Shown: positions 1-7,690, counted from the first letter of the stretch. The stretch is DNA of 37,782 nt from Candidatus Methylomirabilota bacterium (GCA_036002485.1 DASYTI010000107.1:1-37782); one strand, 5' to 3'. A program made the numbers and translations. Notes: generated from the letters alone by a model not told the origin.

Positions 1-1
1 G

Positions 2-85
2 GACAAGATGCCCGGGCAAGAAAAGGCTGGCTATGCTGTAGCCCGAGCATGCGCCGATGGGCTTGAACTTCTCATGAAAAAATAA
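2..85 (+). CDS. C-terminal tail of an upstream gene (partial)
   Basis: An open frame enters from the window edge and runs about 27 codons to a TAA at 83-85, ending in Leu-Met-Lys-Lys. The peptide has an amphipathic, alanine-rich character (GYAVARACADGLELLMKK) that looks like the last helix of a real protein rather than chance coding. Too little is visible to name a family. The roughly 170 bases that follow, up to the P450 start, contain no convincing gene. Confidence 0.3.
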   Translation, partial: DKMPGQEKAGYAVARACADGLELLMKK

Positions 86-255
86 GATTGGTACGCGCTC
101 TTGAGCTTTGCCGGGCGCTGTCGACATAGGCGGCGTCAAACGGGCACTATGCAGTTCTGAACCTTCTGTAGATGACTGACCTACACTCCTGCCCGACGCT
201 CGTAGCGCTTCGGGCAACCCGGGACTAGAATCAGCGCTGGTCGGGAAACCGCCGA

Positions 256-1596
256 ATGAGCATCAGGACGCTGCCGCGGGGTCCGAAGGGACACCTCCTC
301 CTCGGAAGCCTCGGTGACTTTCAACGTGATCAGCTTGCCTTCTACGCTTCCTGTGCGCACGACTACGGCGACGTCGTGCCGATACGTTTCGGGCCCCGCC
401 GCGCGCTTCTGCTCTACCATCCGGAGGCCATCGAGGAAGTGCTGGTGACGAGAAGCCGGGACTTCGTGAAGAGTCCCGGCGCCCGCCTGCTTCGACCCCT
501 GCTCGGCGAGGGCCTCCTGCTCTCCGAGGGCAGTACCTGGCTTCGCCAGCGCCGGCTCGTTCAGCCCGCGTTCCACCGCCAGCGCCTCGCCGGCTACGGC
601 GAGATCATGACGACCTACACCGAGCGCCGCCTGGCCGACTGGAAAGACAGCCAGGTCGTCGACATTCACGCCGAGATGATGGCGCTGACCCTGGAGATCG
701 TCGCCAAGACTCTCTTCGATGCCGACGTCTCCGACCAGACCGGCGCCGTTGGCCACGCGGCGAACGCGCTCGCGGAGCATTTCGGCGCCCGCCTGCGGAG
801 CTTCCGGCTGCTTCCGGACTGGGTGCCCACGCCGGCCAATCTGAGATCAGCCCGGGCGATCCGGCGCCTCGATCAGGTCATCTACGCCATGATCGCCGCG
901 CGTCGATCGAGCGGGGAGGACCGCGGCGACCTGCTCTCCATCCTCCTGCACACTCAGGATGCCGACGACGGCACGGGGATGACCGACCGGCAGGTCCGCG
1001 ACGAGGCCATGACCCTCTTTATGGCGGGGCACGAGACCACCGCGGTCGCTCTATCGTGGACCTGGTACCTCCTCGCCCAGCACCCGCAGGTCGAGGCGCG
1101 GCTCACCGAGGAGCTGCGCGCTGTCCTGGGCGGTCGTGCCCCGGCCCTGGCCGACGTGCCGAGACTCACGTACACGGAGAGGGTCGTGACCGAGTCCATG
1201 CGGCTCTACCCGCCGGCGTACGTGATGGGACGACAGGCGGCAAGGCCCACCCAGGTGGCCGGCTATCCCGTCGCGCGGAACGTCATCGTCGTCATGCCCA
1301 CGTGGATCGTGCATCGCGACGCCCGCTGGTTCGACGAGCCCGAGACATTCCGCCCCGAGCGCTGGGCCGACGAGCGGGCCCGCTCGCTCCCGCGCTACGC
1401 CTATTTCCCGTTCGGCGGCGGGCCGCGCCAGTGCATCGGCAACGCGTTCGCCACGATGGAAGCCGTCCTCATCCTCGCCACGATCGCCCAGCGCTACCGC
1501 CTCGCCCTCGTCCCCGGCCAGTATGTCACCCCCACACCATACGTCACGCTTCGCCCGGAGCCGGGTATTCGCATGGTGGTCACCCGCCCACTGTGA
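256..1596 (+). CDS. Cytochrome P450 monooxygenase
   Basis: Heme-thiolate monooxygenase of 446 aa, a normal full length for a soluble bacterial P450. Landmarks are in the right order: a C-helix WLRQRR segment, the I-helix oxygen-activation motif AGHETT at residues 257-262, the K-helix ExxR pair E313/R316 followed by LYPP, a FRPERW meander segment, and the heme-binding loop FPFGGGPRQCIG with the axial ligand Cys393. It has no membrane anchor, so it should be cytosolic and needs separate redox partners; no ferredoxin or reductase gene is adjacent. The N-terminal half (proline-rich start, then LLLGSLGDF) resembles the fatty-acid or CYP102/CYP4-like group more than the actinobacterial CYP105/107 group, so a lipid or hydrocarbon substrate is possible but unproven. 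The ATG at 256 lacks a strong Shine-Dalgarno sequence. A second, different P450 lies at the far end of the window. Confidence 0.93.
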   Translation: MSIRTLPRGPKGHLLLGSLGDFQRDQLAFYASCAHDYGDVVPIRFGPRRALLLYHPEAIEEVLVTRSRDFVKSPGARLLRPLLGEGLLLSEGSTWLRQRRLVQPAFHRQRLAGYGEIMTTYTERRLADWKDSQVVDIHAEMMALTLEIVAKTLFDADVSDQTGAVGHAANALAEHFGARLRSFRLLPDWVPTPANLRSARAIRRLDQVIYAMIAARRSSGEDRGDLLSILLHTQDADDGTGMTDRQVRDEAMTLFMAGHETTAVALSWTWYLLAQHPQVEARLTEELRAVLGGRAPALADVPRLTYTERVVTESMRLYPPAYVMGRQAARPTQVAGYPVARNVIVVMPTWIVHRDARWFDEPETFRPERWADERARSLPRYAYFPFGGGPRQCIGNAFATMEAVLILATIAQRYRLALVPGQYVTPTPYVTLRPEPGIRMVVTRPL

Positions 1597-1600
1597 GCTT

Positions 1601-1817
1601 CCGCCGGACGCGCGAGAGAGCATCCGCGCCGAGGTGCGCCGGCGCCCGGGAGGGTTCGCCGTGAGAGAACGGTTCGTCATGGAGGTCGACATGCTCTTGG
1701 CCAGCGGGCGCCGCTGAAGCCGGGCGCGACGCCGCGGTCAACGGCTGCGACCTCTTCACGTTCGAGCACGACAAGATCGTGCTGAAGAGCTCCTACTTCA
1801 AGACGCGCACTGCGTGA
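1601..1817 (+). pseudogene. SnoaL / NTF2-like protein remnant, frameshifted
   Basis: Directly after the P450 stop there is no intact ORF, but two partial frames together resemble the C-terminal half of a SnoaL-like (NTF2 fold) protein. One frame gives RFVMEVDMLLASGRR and stops at 1717. Another frame, about 1725-1817, gives NGCDLFTFEHDKIVLKSSYF and ends TRTA then TGA. Strands of the form (C/A)D-x-F-x-F-x-x-x-KI followed by a Y-F/W position are typical of this family's final beta hairpin. A single frameshift near 1700-1720 would join the two parts. The N-terminal half is missing, so this is most simply a decayed gene. Assignment is by eye and could be wrong. Confidence 0.4.
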
Positions 1818-1826
1818 GCGCGGCGC

Positions 1827-2486
1827 TCAGCGGCGCGGCAGGGCGCGCGCAACGGTGAGGATCTCCTCCTCGGAGGGGAATTTCCCGACCCCGGCCAGGC
1901 CCTCGGTCGCGCATTCGATGTTGGCCCACCGGACGATGCCGTCCCGATCGACCAGGAACTGGCCCTTGAGCTGGGGCCACTGTCGCTGGAGGTCTGCCTG
2001 GTCGGTCTCGTTGTTCGTGTAGCCGTCGAATTTCCCGACGGCCGCGGCGGCCTCCGCGATTGGCAGAGGCTCGGGGAACTCGCCGGTGGGATTGATCCGT
2101 ACCGACGCCATCTCCTTCATCATCTCCGGGGTCGGGGCCGGCTTGGGCAGGCCGTACGCGCGGTGCGTGGCCAGCTCCGGGTCGGCGGCCAGGCGCAGAC
2201 GGGTCGGGCGGAACTTGAAGTAGAGCCGGGCGTTCTCCGGCGGGGTGGCCACGATCCCGAGCGACTCCACCCCGAGCGCCTTGAGCTTGCCCTCGGTCGC
2301 CCCCATCTGCGCGATCTGCCGCCGGCAGAAGGGGCACCACAGCCCGATGAGCAGAGCGAGGAACACGGGGCTCCGGCCCCGATAGTCCGCCAGCGACACG
2401 GTCTCTTTTCTGTCCACGGCGGGGAGAGTAAAGTCGGGCGCCGGCTCGCCCGGCGAAACTGGCGGGCGCGATTCAGCAATCGTCAT
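1827..2486 (-). CDS. AhpC/TSA-family redoxin with CPxC motif
   Basis: Thioredoxin-fold redoxin of 219 aa. The start is the ATG at 2486 because GAAGGAG lies about 7 bases upstream; the longer open frame further upstream has no such site. The N-terminal segment PGEPAPDFTLPAVD is the usual peroxiredoxin/TlpA entry strand. The active site is G-L-W-C51-P-F-C54-R-R, a two-cysteine dithiol motif rather than the single peroxidatic PxxxTxxC of classical AhpC, so a thiol-disulfide reductase or two-Cys peroxidase role is likely. A segment after it (FLVDRDGIVRWANIE) is the typical redoxin C-terminal strand pair. There is no signal peptide, so it should act in the cytoplasm. It faces away from the molybdoenzyme gene and ends 9 bases from the SnoaL-like remnant on the opposite strand. 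Confidence 0.85.
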   Translation of the reverse strand: MTIAESRPPVSPGEPAPDFTLPAVDRKETVSLADYRGRSPVFLALLIGLWCPFCRRQIAQMGATEGKLKALGVESLGIVATPPENARLYFKFRPTRLRLAADPELATHRAYGLPKPAPTPEMMKEMASVRINPTGEFPEPLPIAEAAAAVGKFDGYTNNETDQADLQRQWPQLKGQFLVDRDGIVRWANIECATEGLAGVGKFPSEEEILTVARALPRR

Positions 2487-2508
2487 GTGGGACTCCTTCG
2501 TGTACGTC

Positions 2509-2631
2509 TCAGCAGAGAAATGGTAGTACCATGAGCGGGTCCGGCTCGAGCCCGACTCGCTCGCAGACCTCCTGCGCCTTCGCCAGGTAGCGCTCGGCCA
2601 CTCCTGCCAACCATAGCACTTCGGAGGTCTC
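2509..2631 (-). pseudogene. Possible coding remnant upstream of the redoxin
   Basis: Within the 343-base gap 2487-2829, one minus-strand frame of about 40 codons reads like real protein: SEVLWLAGVAERYLAKAQEV, then CERVGLEPDP, ending in a TGA at 2509-2511. The composition (regular helix-like spacing, preferred GC-rich codons) matches coding sequence better than the neighbouring frames do. It has an in-frame stop just upstream and no recognisable ribosome site, so I read it as the 3' end of a degraded gene, or less likely a 36-codon gene starting with GTG at 2619. The family is unknown. The rest of the gap carries the repeat at 2675-2727 and nothing else I can name. Confidence 0.25.
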
Positions 2632-2674
2632 TCAAGACTGCCCGCAGCGCGGGGCGGCCTCTGGATGCTCCTCC

Positions 2675-2727
2675 ATCGGCCCGGCCGTGAGGAGAAAGGG
2701 ACGTTATGTTGCCTCCTACGCTCTTCG
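2675..2727 (+). repeat. Dispersed short repeat, copy A (upstream of molybdoenzyme)
   Basis: This stretch shares ATCGGCCC, GGCCGTGA and TATGTTGCCT in the same order with 5258-5316. The 24 bases following GGCCGTGA align without gaps at about 18 positions. Both copies lie on the plus strand 30-150 bases before an unrelated gene, which hints at a shared regulatory region or a small mobile repeat. Confidence 0.4.
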
Positions 2728-2829
2728 CCACTCGTCGACGTCCTGATCGTGTATCTTCTGGGGGCGAGGAGCGCAGCTCCATGGATGGATCCCTCACGAG
2801 ACGGGAATGAATATGGGCGCGGTGACCCA

Positions 2830-5205
2830 ATGACCACCGAGCGCATCCCGGGATTCTGCGCGCTCTGCCGCTCCCGCTGCGGCTGCGTCTCGGTGGTGGA
2901 GAACGGCCGACTGGTAGCCGTCGAGCCCGATCCCTCGCACCCGACCGGCGAGAGCCTCTGCGTGAAGGGCCGCGCGGCGCCTGAACTGGTCTACGCCCCC
3001 GACCGGCTGCTCTACCCCATGCGGCGCACGCGGCCGAAGTCCGACCCCGACGCCGGCTGGACGCGGATCGGCTGGGACGAGGCGCTCTCCTTCACCGCGG
3101 AGCGCATGCGCGCGATCGCCGAACGGTATGGGCCCGAGGCGGTCGCGTTCTCCGTGACGACGCCGTCCGGCACCGCGGTGTCCGACGGGTTCCTCTGGAT
3201 CCATCGTCTGATCCGCACCTTCGGCAGCCCGAACATGGTCTGGGCTGAGGAGCTGTGCGCCTGGCACCGCGACTACGCGACCGCGTTCACCTTCGGCGTC
3301 GACATCGGCACCCCCGACTTCGATCGCGCTGGCTGCCTGCTCCTGTGGGGCCACAACCCCTCGACCGCCTATCTGGCCCAGGCCACCGCGGTAGCGGAGG
3401 CGACGGCGCGCGGCGCCGCGCTCGTCGTGGTGGATCCGCGGCGCGCGGGGCCCGCGGCCAAGGCCGATCAGTGGCTGCGCGTCCGGCCGGGCACCGATGG
3501 CGCGCTCGCGCTCGGACTGGCGGGCGTCATGCTCGCCGAGGGCTGGTACGATCGCGAGTTCATTCGTGACTGGACCAACGGCCCGTTGCTCGTGCGCCAG
3601 GACACGGGCCGGCTGCTCATCGCGGGCGATCTCTCCGCCGGCGGCCATCCCGCGCACCACGTGGCGTGGGATCGAGCGGCCGGGCGGCCGGTCCCATATG
3701 ATCCGGCCGCCGGCCGGTTCACGGAGCGCGTCGGGGACCCGTTGCTCTCCGGCACGGTGACCTGCCCCACCCGGTCGGGCCCCGTCTCTTGCGCGCCGGC
3801 GTTCGAGGCCTACGCCGCGCTCTGCCGGCAGTATCCACCCGAGCGCGTCACCCACATCACCGGCGTGCCCGCCGGCCAGATTGTCGAGACGGCACGGATC
3901 CTCTGGGAGCGACGCCCGGTGTCGTACTTTCACTGGACCGGGCTCGAGCAGCATACCAACGCGACCCAGACGGTCCGGGCGCTCTCGCTGCTCTACGCCC
4001 TCACCGGCTGCTTCGACGCGCCGGGCGGCAACGTGAGACCGAGCCGCCCGCCCGTCAACGACCTCGCCCCGCTGTCGCTGCTGCCGGAGGCCCAGCGCGC
4101 GAAGGCCATCGGGCTCGCCGAGCGGCCGCTGGGCCCGGCGCGCCAGGGCTGGGCCACCGCGGCCGACGTGTACCGCGCCATGCTCCACGGCACGCCCTAC
4201 CCGGTCCGCGGCATGGTCGGCTTCGGGTCGAACTTGCTCCTCTCGGCGCCGGGAGCCGCGACGGCACGCGCCGCGCTCGCGAGCCTCGACTTCCTCGTCT
4301 ACGCGGATCTCTTCCTGACCCCCACCGCCGCGCTGGCCGACGTGGTACTGCCGGTATCCTCGGCCTGGGAGCGCGAGGGCCTGCGCGTGGGCTTCGGTCC
4401 CACGCAGGACGGCGAGAACTTCGTCCAGCTTCGCCGGCCGGTCGTGGCGCCGCAGGGCGAGGCGCGCTCGGACACCTGGATCGTCTGCGAGCTGGCCAAG
4501 CGCCTGGGCCTGGACGCGCAGTTCTTCGGCGGCAACGAGGACGCAGGGCACCGCTTCGCGCTGGAGCCCACCGGCGTCACGCTGGAGCAGCTGCGTGCGA
4601 GCCCGGGCGGCGTGCGCGTGCCGATCGCGGCGCGGTACAAGCGCTATGCCGCCACCGGCGCCGATGGCCCCGCCGGGTTCGCCACGCCGAGCCGGCGGGT
4701 GGAGATCTTCTCCGCGCAGCTGCTCGAGCACGGACAGGCGCCGCTGCCCGACTACGTGGAGCCGGCGGCGAGCCCGGTGAGCCGGCCCGACCTGGCCGGT
4801 CGCTTTCCCCTGCGCCTCACCACCGCCAAGGTCGTGCAGTTCTGCCACAGCCAGCACCGGAGCCTGCCGCGCCTGCGCCGCCACAGCCCGGACCCGCTCG
4901 TCGAGATGCATCCCGAGGCCGCGCAGGCGCGCGGCATCGCCGGGGGCGACTGGGTGGTGGTCGAGACGCCGCAGGCCACCATGCGGGCGCGGGCGCGGCT
5001 CAACCCGAGCTTGGCTCCGGAGGTGGTCTGCTCCCAGTTCGGCTGGTGGCAGGCCTGCGAGCCGCTCGGACTGGGTGGCTACGACGCCGACGGCCCGGCC
5101 AGCTCCAACTACAACAACCTGATCGATCCCGATACCGCCGATCCGATCAGCGGGACGGTCGCTCTGCGCTCCTCCCTCTGCCAGATCCGCCGAGGAGATT
5201 CATGA
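2830..5205 (+). CDS. Molybdopterin-dependent oxidoreductase, DMSO reductase superfamily
   Basis: Catalytic subunit of 791 aa from the ATG at 2830, chosen because the [4Fe-4S] domain begins at once from there. The N-terminal cluster ligands are C10-x2-C13-x3-C17-x26-C44-VKG, the standard pattern of Mo/W-bisPGD enzymes. Cys143 in the segment EELCAWHRD lies where these enzymes place the metal ligand. GHNP and VVVDPRR segments are cofactor-binding signatures, and the C-terminal Molydop_binding domain (about residues 650-790) is intact. There is no twin-arginine signal, so the enzyme should be cytoplasmic. No iron-sulfur or membrane-anchor subunit is adjacent, so the electron partner is unknown. 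The substrate cannot be read from the sequence; thiosulfate/polysulfide reductase-like, acetylene-hydratase-like or other single-subunit branches are all possible. Its stop overlaps the start of a 13-codon ORF that has a good ribosome site. Confidence 0.88.
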   Translation: MTTERIPGFCALCRSRCGCVSVVENGRLVAVEPDPSHPTGESLCVKGRAAPELVYAPDRLLYPMRRTRPKSDPDAGWTRIGWDEALSFTAERMRAIAERYGPEAVAFSVTTPSGTAVSDGFLWIHRLIRTFGSPNMVWAEELCAWHRDYATAFTFGVDIGTPDFDRAGCLLLWGHNPSTAYLAQATAVAEATARGAALVVVDPRRAGPAAKADQWLRVRPGTDGALALGLAGVMLAEGWYDREFIRDWTNGPLLVRQDTGRLLIAGDLSAGGHPAHHVAWDRAAGRPVPYDPAAGRFTERVGDPLLSGTVTCPTRSGPVSCAPAFEAYAALCRQYPPERVTHITGVPAGQIVETARILWERRPVSYFHWTGLEQHTNATQTVRALSLLYALTGCFDAPGGNVRPSRPPVNDLAPLSLLPEAQRAKAIGLAERPLGPARQGWATAADVYRAMLHGTPYPVRGMVGFGSNLLLSAPGAATARAALASLDFLVYADLFLTPTAALADVVLPVSSAWEREGLRVGFGPTQDGENFVQLRRPVVAPQGEARSDTWIVCELAKRLGLDAQFFGGNEDAGHRFALEPTGVTLEQLRASPGGVRVPIAARYKRYAATGADGPAGFATPSRRVEIFSAQLLEHGQAPLPDYVEPAASPVSRPDLAGRFPLRLTTAKVVQFCHSQHRSLPRLRRHSPDPLVEMHPEAAQARGIAGGDWVVVETPQATMRARARLNPSLAPEVVCSQFGWWQACEPLGLGGYDADGPASSNYNNLIDPDTADPISGTVALRSSLCQIRRGDS

Positions 5206-5243
5206 GCCTCGAGGGCGCGCTCGTCAACCTCGGCCTCTGCTAA
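5202..5243 (+). CDS. 13-codon ORF coupled to the molybdoenzyme gene
   Basis: The molybdoenzyme TGA is embedded in ATGA, and the ATG opens a 13-codon frame ending in TAA at 5241-5243. GAGGAG stands about 6 bases before this ATG, one of the better Shine-Dalgarno sequences in the area. The peptide is MSLEGALVNLGLC. A strong coupled start leading only to a very short product suggests either a truncated former partner gene or a regulatory micro-ORF. No homology can be claimed for 13 residues. Confidence 0.4.
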   Translation: MSLEGALVNLGLC

Positions 5244-5257
5244 GGCCCCCCGAAGCT

Positions 5258-5316
5258 ATCGGCCCACGCCGGCCGTGACTGAGAACGGACGCTATGTTGC
5301 CTACGCGCTCTCGCGC
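5258..5316 (+). repeat. Dispersed short repeat, copy B (upstream of sheath gene)
   Basis: Counterpart of 2675-2727: ATCGGCCC, GGCCGTGA and ACGCTATGTTGCCT appear in the same order, with a 5-base insertion after the first block. It ends about 30 bases before the sheath start codon. The 12-mer GCCGTGACTGAG inside it recurs near 17955, upstream of the cyclase gene. Confidence 0.4.
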
Positions 5317-5345
5317 AGCGTCGCTACAGGCCTGAGGAGGCACCG

Positions 5346-6506
5346 ATGCCGGAATATCTCGCGCCGGGCGTTTTCCTCGAGGAGATGTCGATCCAGCCGA
5401 AGCCGATCGAAGGGGTGCCGACCGGCACGACCGGAATCATCGGCCCTTGCTCCAAGGGCCCCATCAAGAGGGCGACCCTCGTCACCAGCCTCACAGCCTT
5501 CGAGCGGACGTATGGAAGCGGCCGCAGACTTCGGCTCGAGGGCGGCACCGTCAGCCCGAACTACACGTGGCATGCCGCGCGCGCCTTCTTCAAGGAAGGC
5601 GGACGTCGTCTCCACGTCGCGCGCGTTCCCCGCTGGCAGGCCCGCGACTGCGAGAACGCGTTGAAGTGCTTCGAAACCATCGGGGAGATCTCGATCGTCG
5701 CGGCACCCGGGTCGACCTTCTGGCATGAGGACGGCAGAACGGGAACGGCCATCGCCAAGGCGCTGATCGAGCACGCGGAGCGGATGCGGTACCGATTCGC
5801 CGTCCTGGACTCAGGCCCCGGGCCGTCGATCGACTACGTCCGGGCCATCCGCGCGACCTTCACCTCCGCGAAGGCCGCGCTGTATTACCCGTGGGTGCGC
5901 GTGAAGAACCCCAAGAGCAGCCGCGAACTGTCCCTGCCCCCGAGCGGCTTCGTCGCCGGCATCTACGCGCGGGGCGATCTCGCCCGCGGCGTGGGCAAGG
6001 CGCCCGCGAACGAGATGGTCAAGCTGGCCGTTGGACTCGACCACAACGTCACCAAGGCGGAGCAGGCGGTGCTCAACGGGGAGTCCATCAACTGCATCCG
6101 TGCCTTCGGGCCGCGCGACTTCCGGGTCTGGGCCGCGCGAACGTTGAGCGCAGACCCAGAATGGAAGTACGTCAACACCCGCCGCTACTTCATCTATCTG
6201 GAGGCGTCGATCGACAGGGGCACGCAATGGACCGTCTTCGAGCCGAACGCCGAGCCGCTCTGGGCCAAGATCAGGCGAACGGTGGAGAACTTTCTGACGA
6301 GCGAGTGGCGATCCGGCAGCTTGCCCGGCCGCAGGCCGGAAGAAGCCTTCTTCGTGCAGTGCGACCGCTCGACGATGACACCGGGCGACCTTGACCAGGG
6401 GCGGCTCATCTGCGTCGTCGGCGTCGCGGTGGTGCGGCCGGCGGAGTTCGTCATCTTCCGCATCGGGCAATGGACCGCTGATCGCCGGGAGCCGTGCCGA
6501 CCCTAA
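5346..6506 (+). CDS. Contractile tail sheath protein (phage / injection-system type)
   Basis: Sheath subunit of 386 aa, complete at both ends, preceded by GAGGAGG 6 bases before the ATG. The N-terminus MPEYLAPGVFLEEMS is the hallmark of the sheath family (Phage_sheath_1), followed by PIEGVPTGTTGIIGP and a LVTSLTAFERTYG segment. The C-terminal domain is also typical: a RRYFIYLEASIDRGTQW strand region, EPLWAKIRRTVENFL, and then a FFVQCDRSTMT region. In phages, R-type pyocins and extracellular contractile injection systems these subunits form the contracting outer sleeve around a tail tube. Here no tube, baseplate, spike or ATPase gene is next to it: the flanks are a molybdoenzyme and an amidase. 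It may be an orphan paralog serving a locus elsewhere, or a relic. The reading frame is intact with no sign of decay. Confidence 0.88.
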   Translation: MPEYLAPGVFLEEMSIQPKPIEGVPTGTTGIIGPCSKGPIKRATLVTSLTAFERTYGSGRRLRLEGGTVSPNYTWHAARAFFKEGGRRLHVARVPRWQARDCENALKCFETIGEISIVAAPGSTFWHEDGRTGTAIAKALIEHAERMRYRFAVLDSGPGPSIDYVRAIRATFTSAKAALYYPWVRVKNPKSSRELSLPPSGFVAGIYARGDLARGVGKAPANEMVKLAVGLDHNVTKAEQAVLNGESINCIRAFGPRDFRVWAARTLSADPEWKYVNTRRYFIYLEASIDRGTQWTVFEPNAEPLWAKIRRTVENFLTSEWRSGSLPGRRPEEAFFVQCDRSTMTPGDLDQGRLICVVGVAVVRPAEFVIFRIGQWTADRREPCRP

Positions 6507-6542
6507 GAGAGCTCCATCGTCTCCTCGCCTGCGCGGAGGCGT

Positions 6543-7625
6543 TCAGTTTGGCGCGGCGCACGACGACGTCGTCCCGGGATGCGCGGCCAGCGCGTCTCTC
6601 GCCGCGGCCGGGACCTCCCGCAGGAACGGCGTCTTCGTGAAGGCTGACTCGATGAGGGCGAGATTGGCGGCCAGGCGGTAGTCGACAAACTCGGCGCCCA
6701 CGTCACCGGCGCCTCCGGCGGTCACGTCGAGCATCTTGACCGGTGTGCCGCAGGAGAAGTCGAAACCGGCCAAGGCGACACGCCGGATCGCCCGATTGCC
6801 CTCGGTTCTGAAATGGACCTCGCCGGCGCGGAGGTCGTAGACGATGCTCCAGCGCGTGAAGTTCGGTTGCGCGACCGAGGCAAGGATCTCGAAGCCACGG
6901 GCGATCGGGTCGGCGTTGCCGCCGCCCGCCAGCATGGCGGCGCGCACGAACCGATCGAGCGAAGATACGGAGGTGGGCACCTCGCCTTTGCTCTTGGCCC
7001 TTTCGAAGGCGGCGACCGAGTCGGCGTAGGTCGAGTTGGCCAGCGCCCTGACCGGCATGGCCGAGCCACGATGGACGACGAGCCTACCGTCGAGGAACTC
7101 GACCGACGCCGCATCACCGGTGGCATCCGCGACGAGATAGTGGAGCGGCGCCTGCCGGCTCGCCGGCCGCACGGTCTCGGCGTTGGCCAGGAGCTCCGCG
7201 ACACTGGCGTGCCGGTCCAGGTTGTACTGGATCCACTCGAGCACACCGATCACCGGGCGAGGGTCAGCGGGAGGGTACCTGGTCTCGTCCAGCCACATCT
7301 GGGAGACCATCAGGCCTTTCTCGTTGATGCCGGTCATCGGGTTGTCGCGGCCGAACTGATTGAACGTAACGCTGCCGTACGTGGCGGCCCAGGTCGCCCC
7401 CTGAGTCCGGAGCGAGCTGATCTTGCTCGTACCGCGCTTGTTGACCAGGACCAGCCCTTCGGGCGGATGGAAGTCATAGTTGTACGCGACGACGACCCTC
7501 TCCTTGTCAAGGAGACAGACGGTGGTGCAGGACAGCGCAGGCGTGGCGACCAGCGCGGCGACGCCGAGCCCGGCGACTGTGAAGAGGTGACGCCTGGTCA
7601 TGGTGCGGGGCTTGAGGTGAATCAT
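6543..7625 (-). CDS. Secreted linear amide C-N hydrolase (penicillin V acylase / choloylglycine hydrolase family)
   Basis: Ntn-hydrolase of 360 aa. An N-terminal export signal (TMTRRHLF, then a hydrophobic stretch about residues 15-29, then PALS) ends just before Cys33. In this family the catalytic cysteine becomes the new N-terminus after cleavage, and C33-TTVCLLD followed by VVAYNYDF matches the CTxx...RNxDW signature. A later NPMTGINEKGLMVSQMWLD segment is the conserved strand carrying substrate-site residues. Family members cleave amide bonds in penicillin V, bile-salt conjugates or N-acyl homoserine lactones; which one applies cannot be told here. The twin arginines R11-R12 suggest Tat export, but they are not followed by the full motif. 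The residues before Cys33 also look partly like a lipobox. An alternative ATG lies 8 codons downstream. A TTGACA hexamer upstream suggests its own promoter. Confidence 0.82.
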   Translation of the reverse strand: MIHLKPRTMTRRHLFTVAGLGVAALVATPALSCTTVCLLDKERVVVAYNYDFHPPEGLVLVNKRGTSKISSLRTQGATWAATYGSVTFNQFGRDNPMTGINEKGLMVSQMWLDETRYPPADPRPVIGVLEWIQYNLDRHASVAELLANAETVRPASRQAPLHYLVADATGDAASVEFLDGRLVVHRGSAMPVRALANSTYADSVAAFERAKSKGEVPTSVSSLDRFVRAAMLAGGGNADPIARGFEILASVAQPNFTRWSIVYDLRAGEVHFRTEGNRAIRRVALAGFDFSCGTPVKMLDVTAGGAGDVGAEFVDYRLAANLALIESAFTKTPFLREVPAAARDALAAHPGTTSSCAAPN

Positions 7626-7662
7626 CGTGAGATCCCCCGTGGGTGCCTTCGATTGGCGCTAA

Positions 7663-7690
7663 GGATCCGTCTACGCGATCACCTTGTCAA
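7663..7690 (-). promoter_or_regulatory. Possible sigma-70 promoter of the amidase gene
   Basis: Reading the minus strand, a perfect -35 hexamer TTGACA lies at 7690-7685. With a 17-base spacer the -10 hexamer would be GATCCT, a poor match. Position, about 60 bases upstream of the start codon, is reasonable. Confidence 0.3.

Noticed and set aside
203-231. TAGAAT hexamer upstream of the first P450 as a -10 element
   Set aside because: No recognisable -35 hexamer at 16-18 bases, so the match is not better than chance.
2794-4911. 705-codon minus-strand frame antisense to the molybdoenzyme
   Set aside because: Arg/Ala/His-rich shadow typical of GC-rich antisense frames, no signature motif.
3789-5243. 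Long 484-codon plus-strand frame inside the molybdoenzyme gene
   Set aside because: Composition is Arg/Ala/Gly-rich in the manner of a GC-rich shadow frame and it has no domain signature; the molybdoenzyme frame explains the sequence fully.
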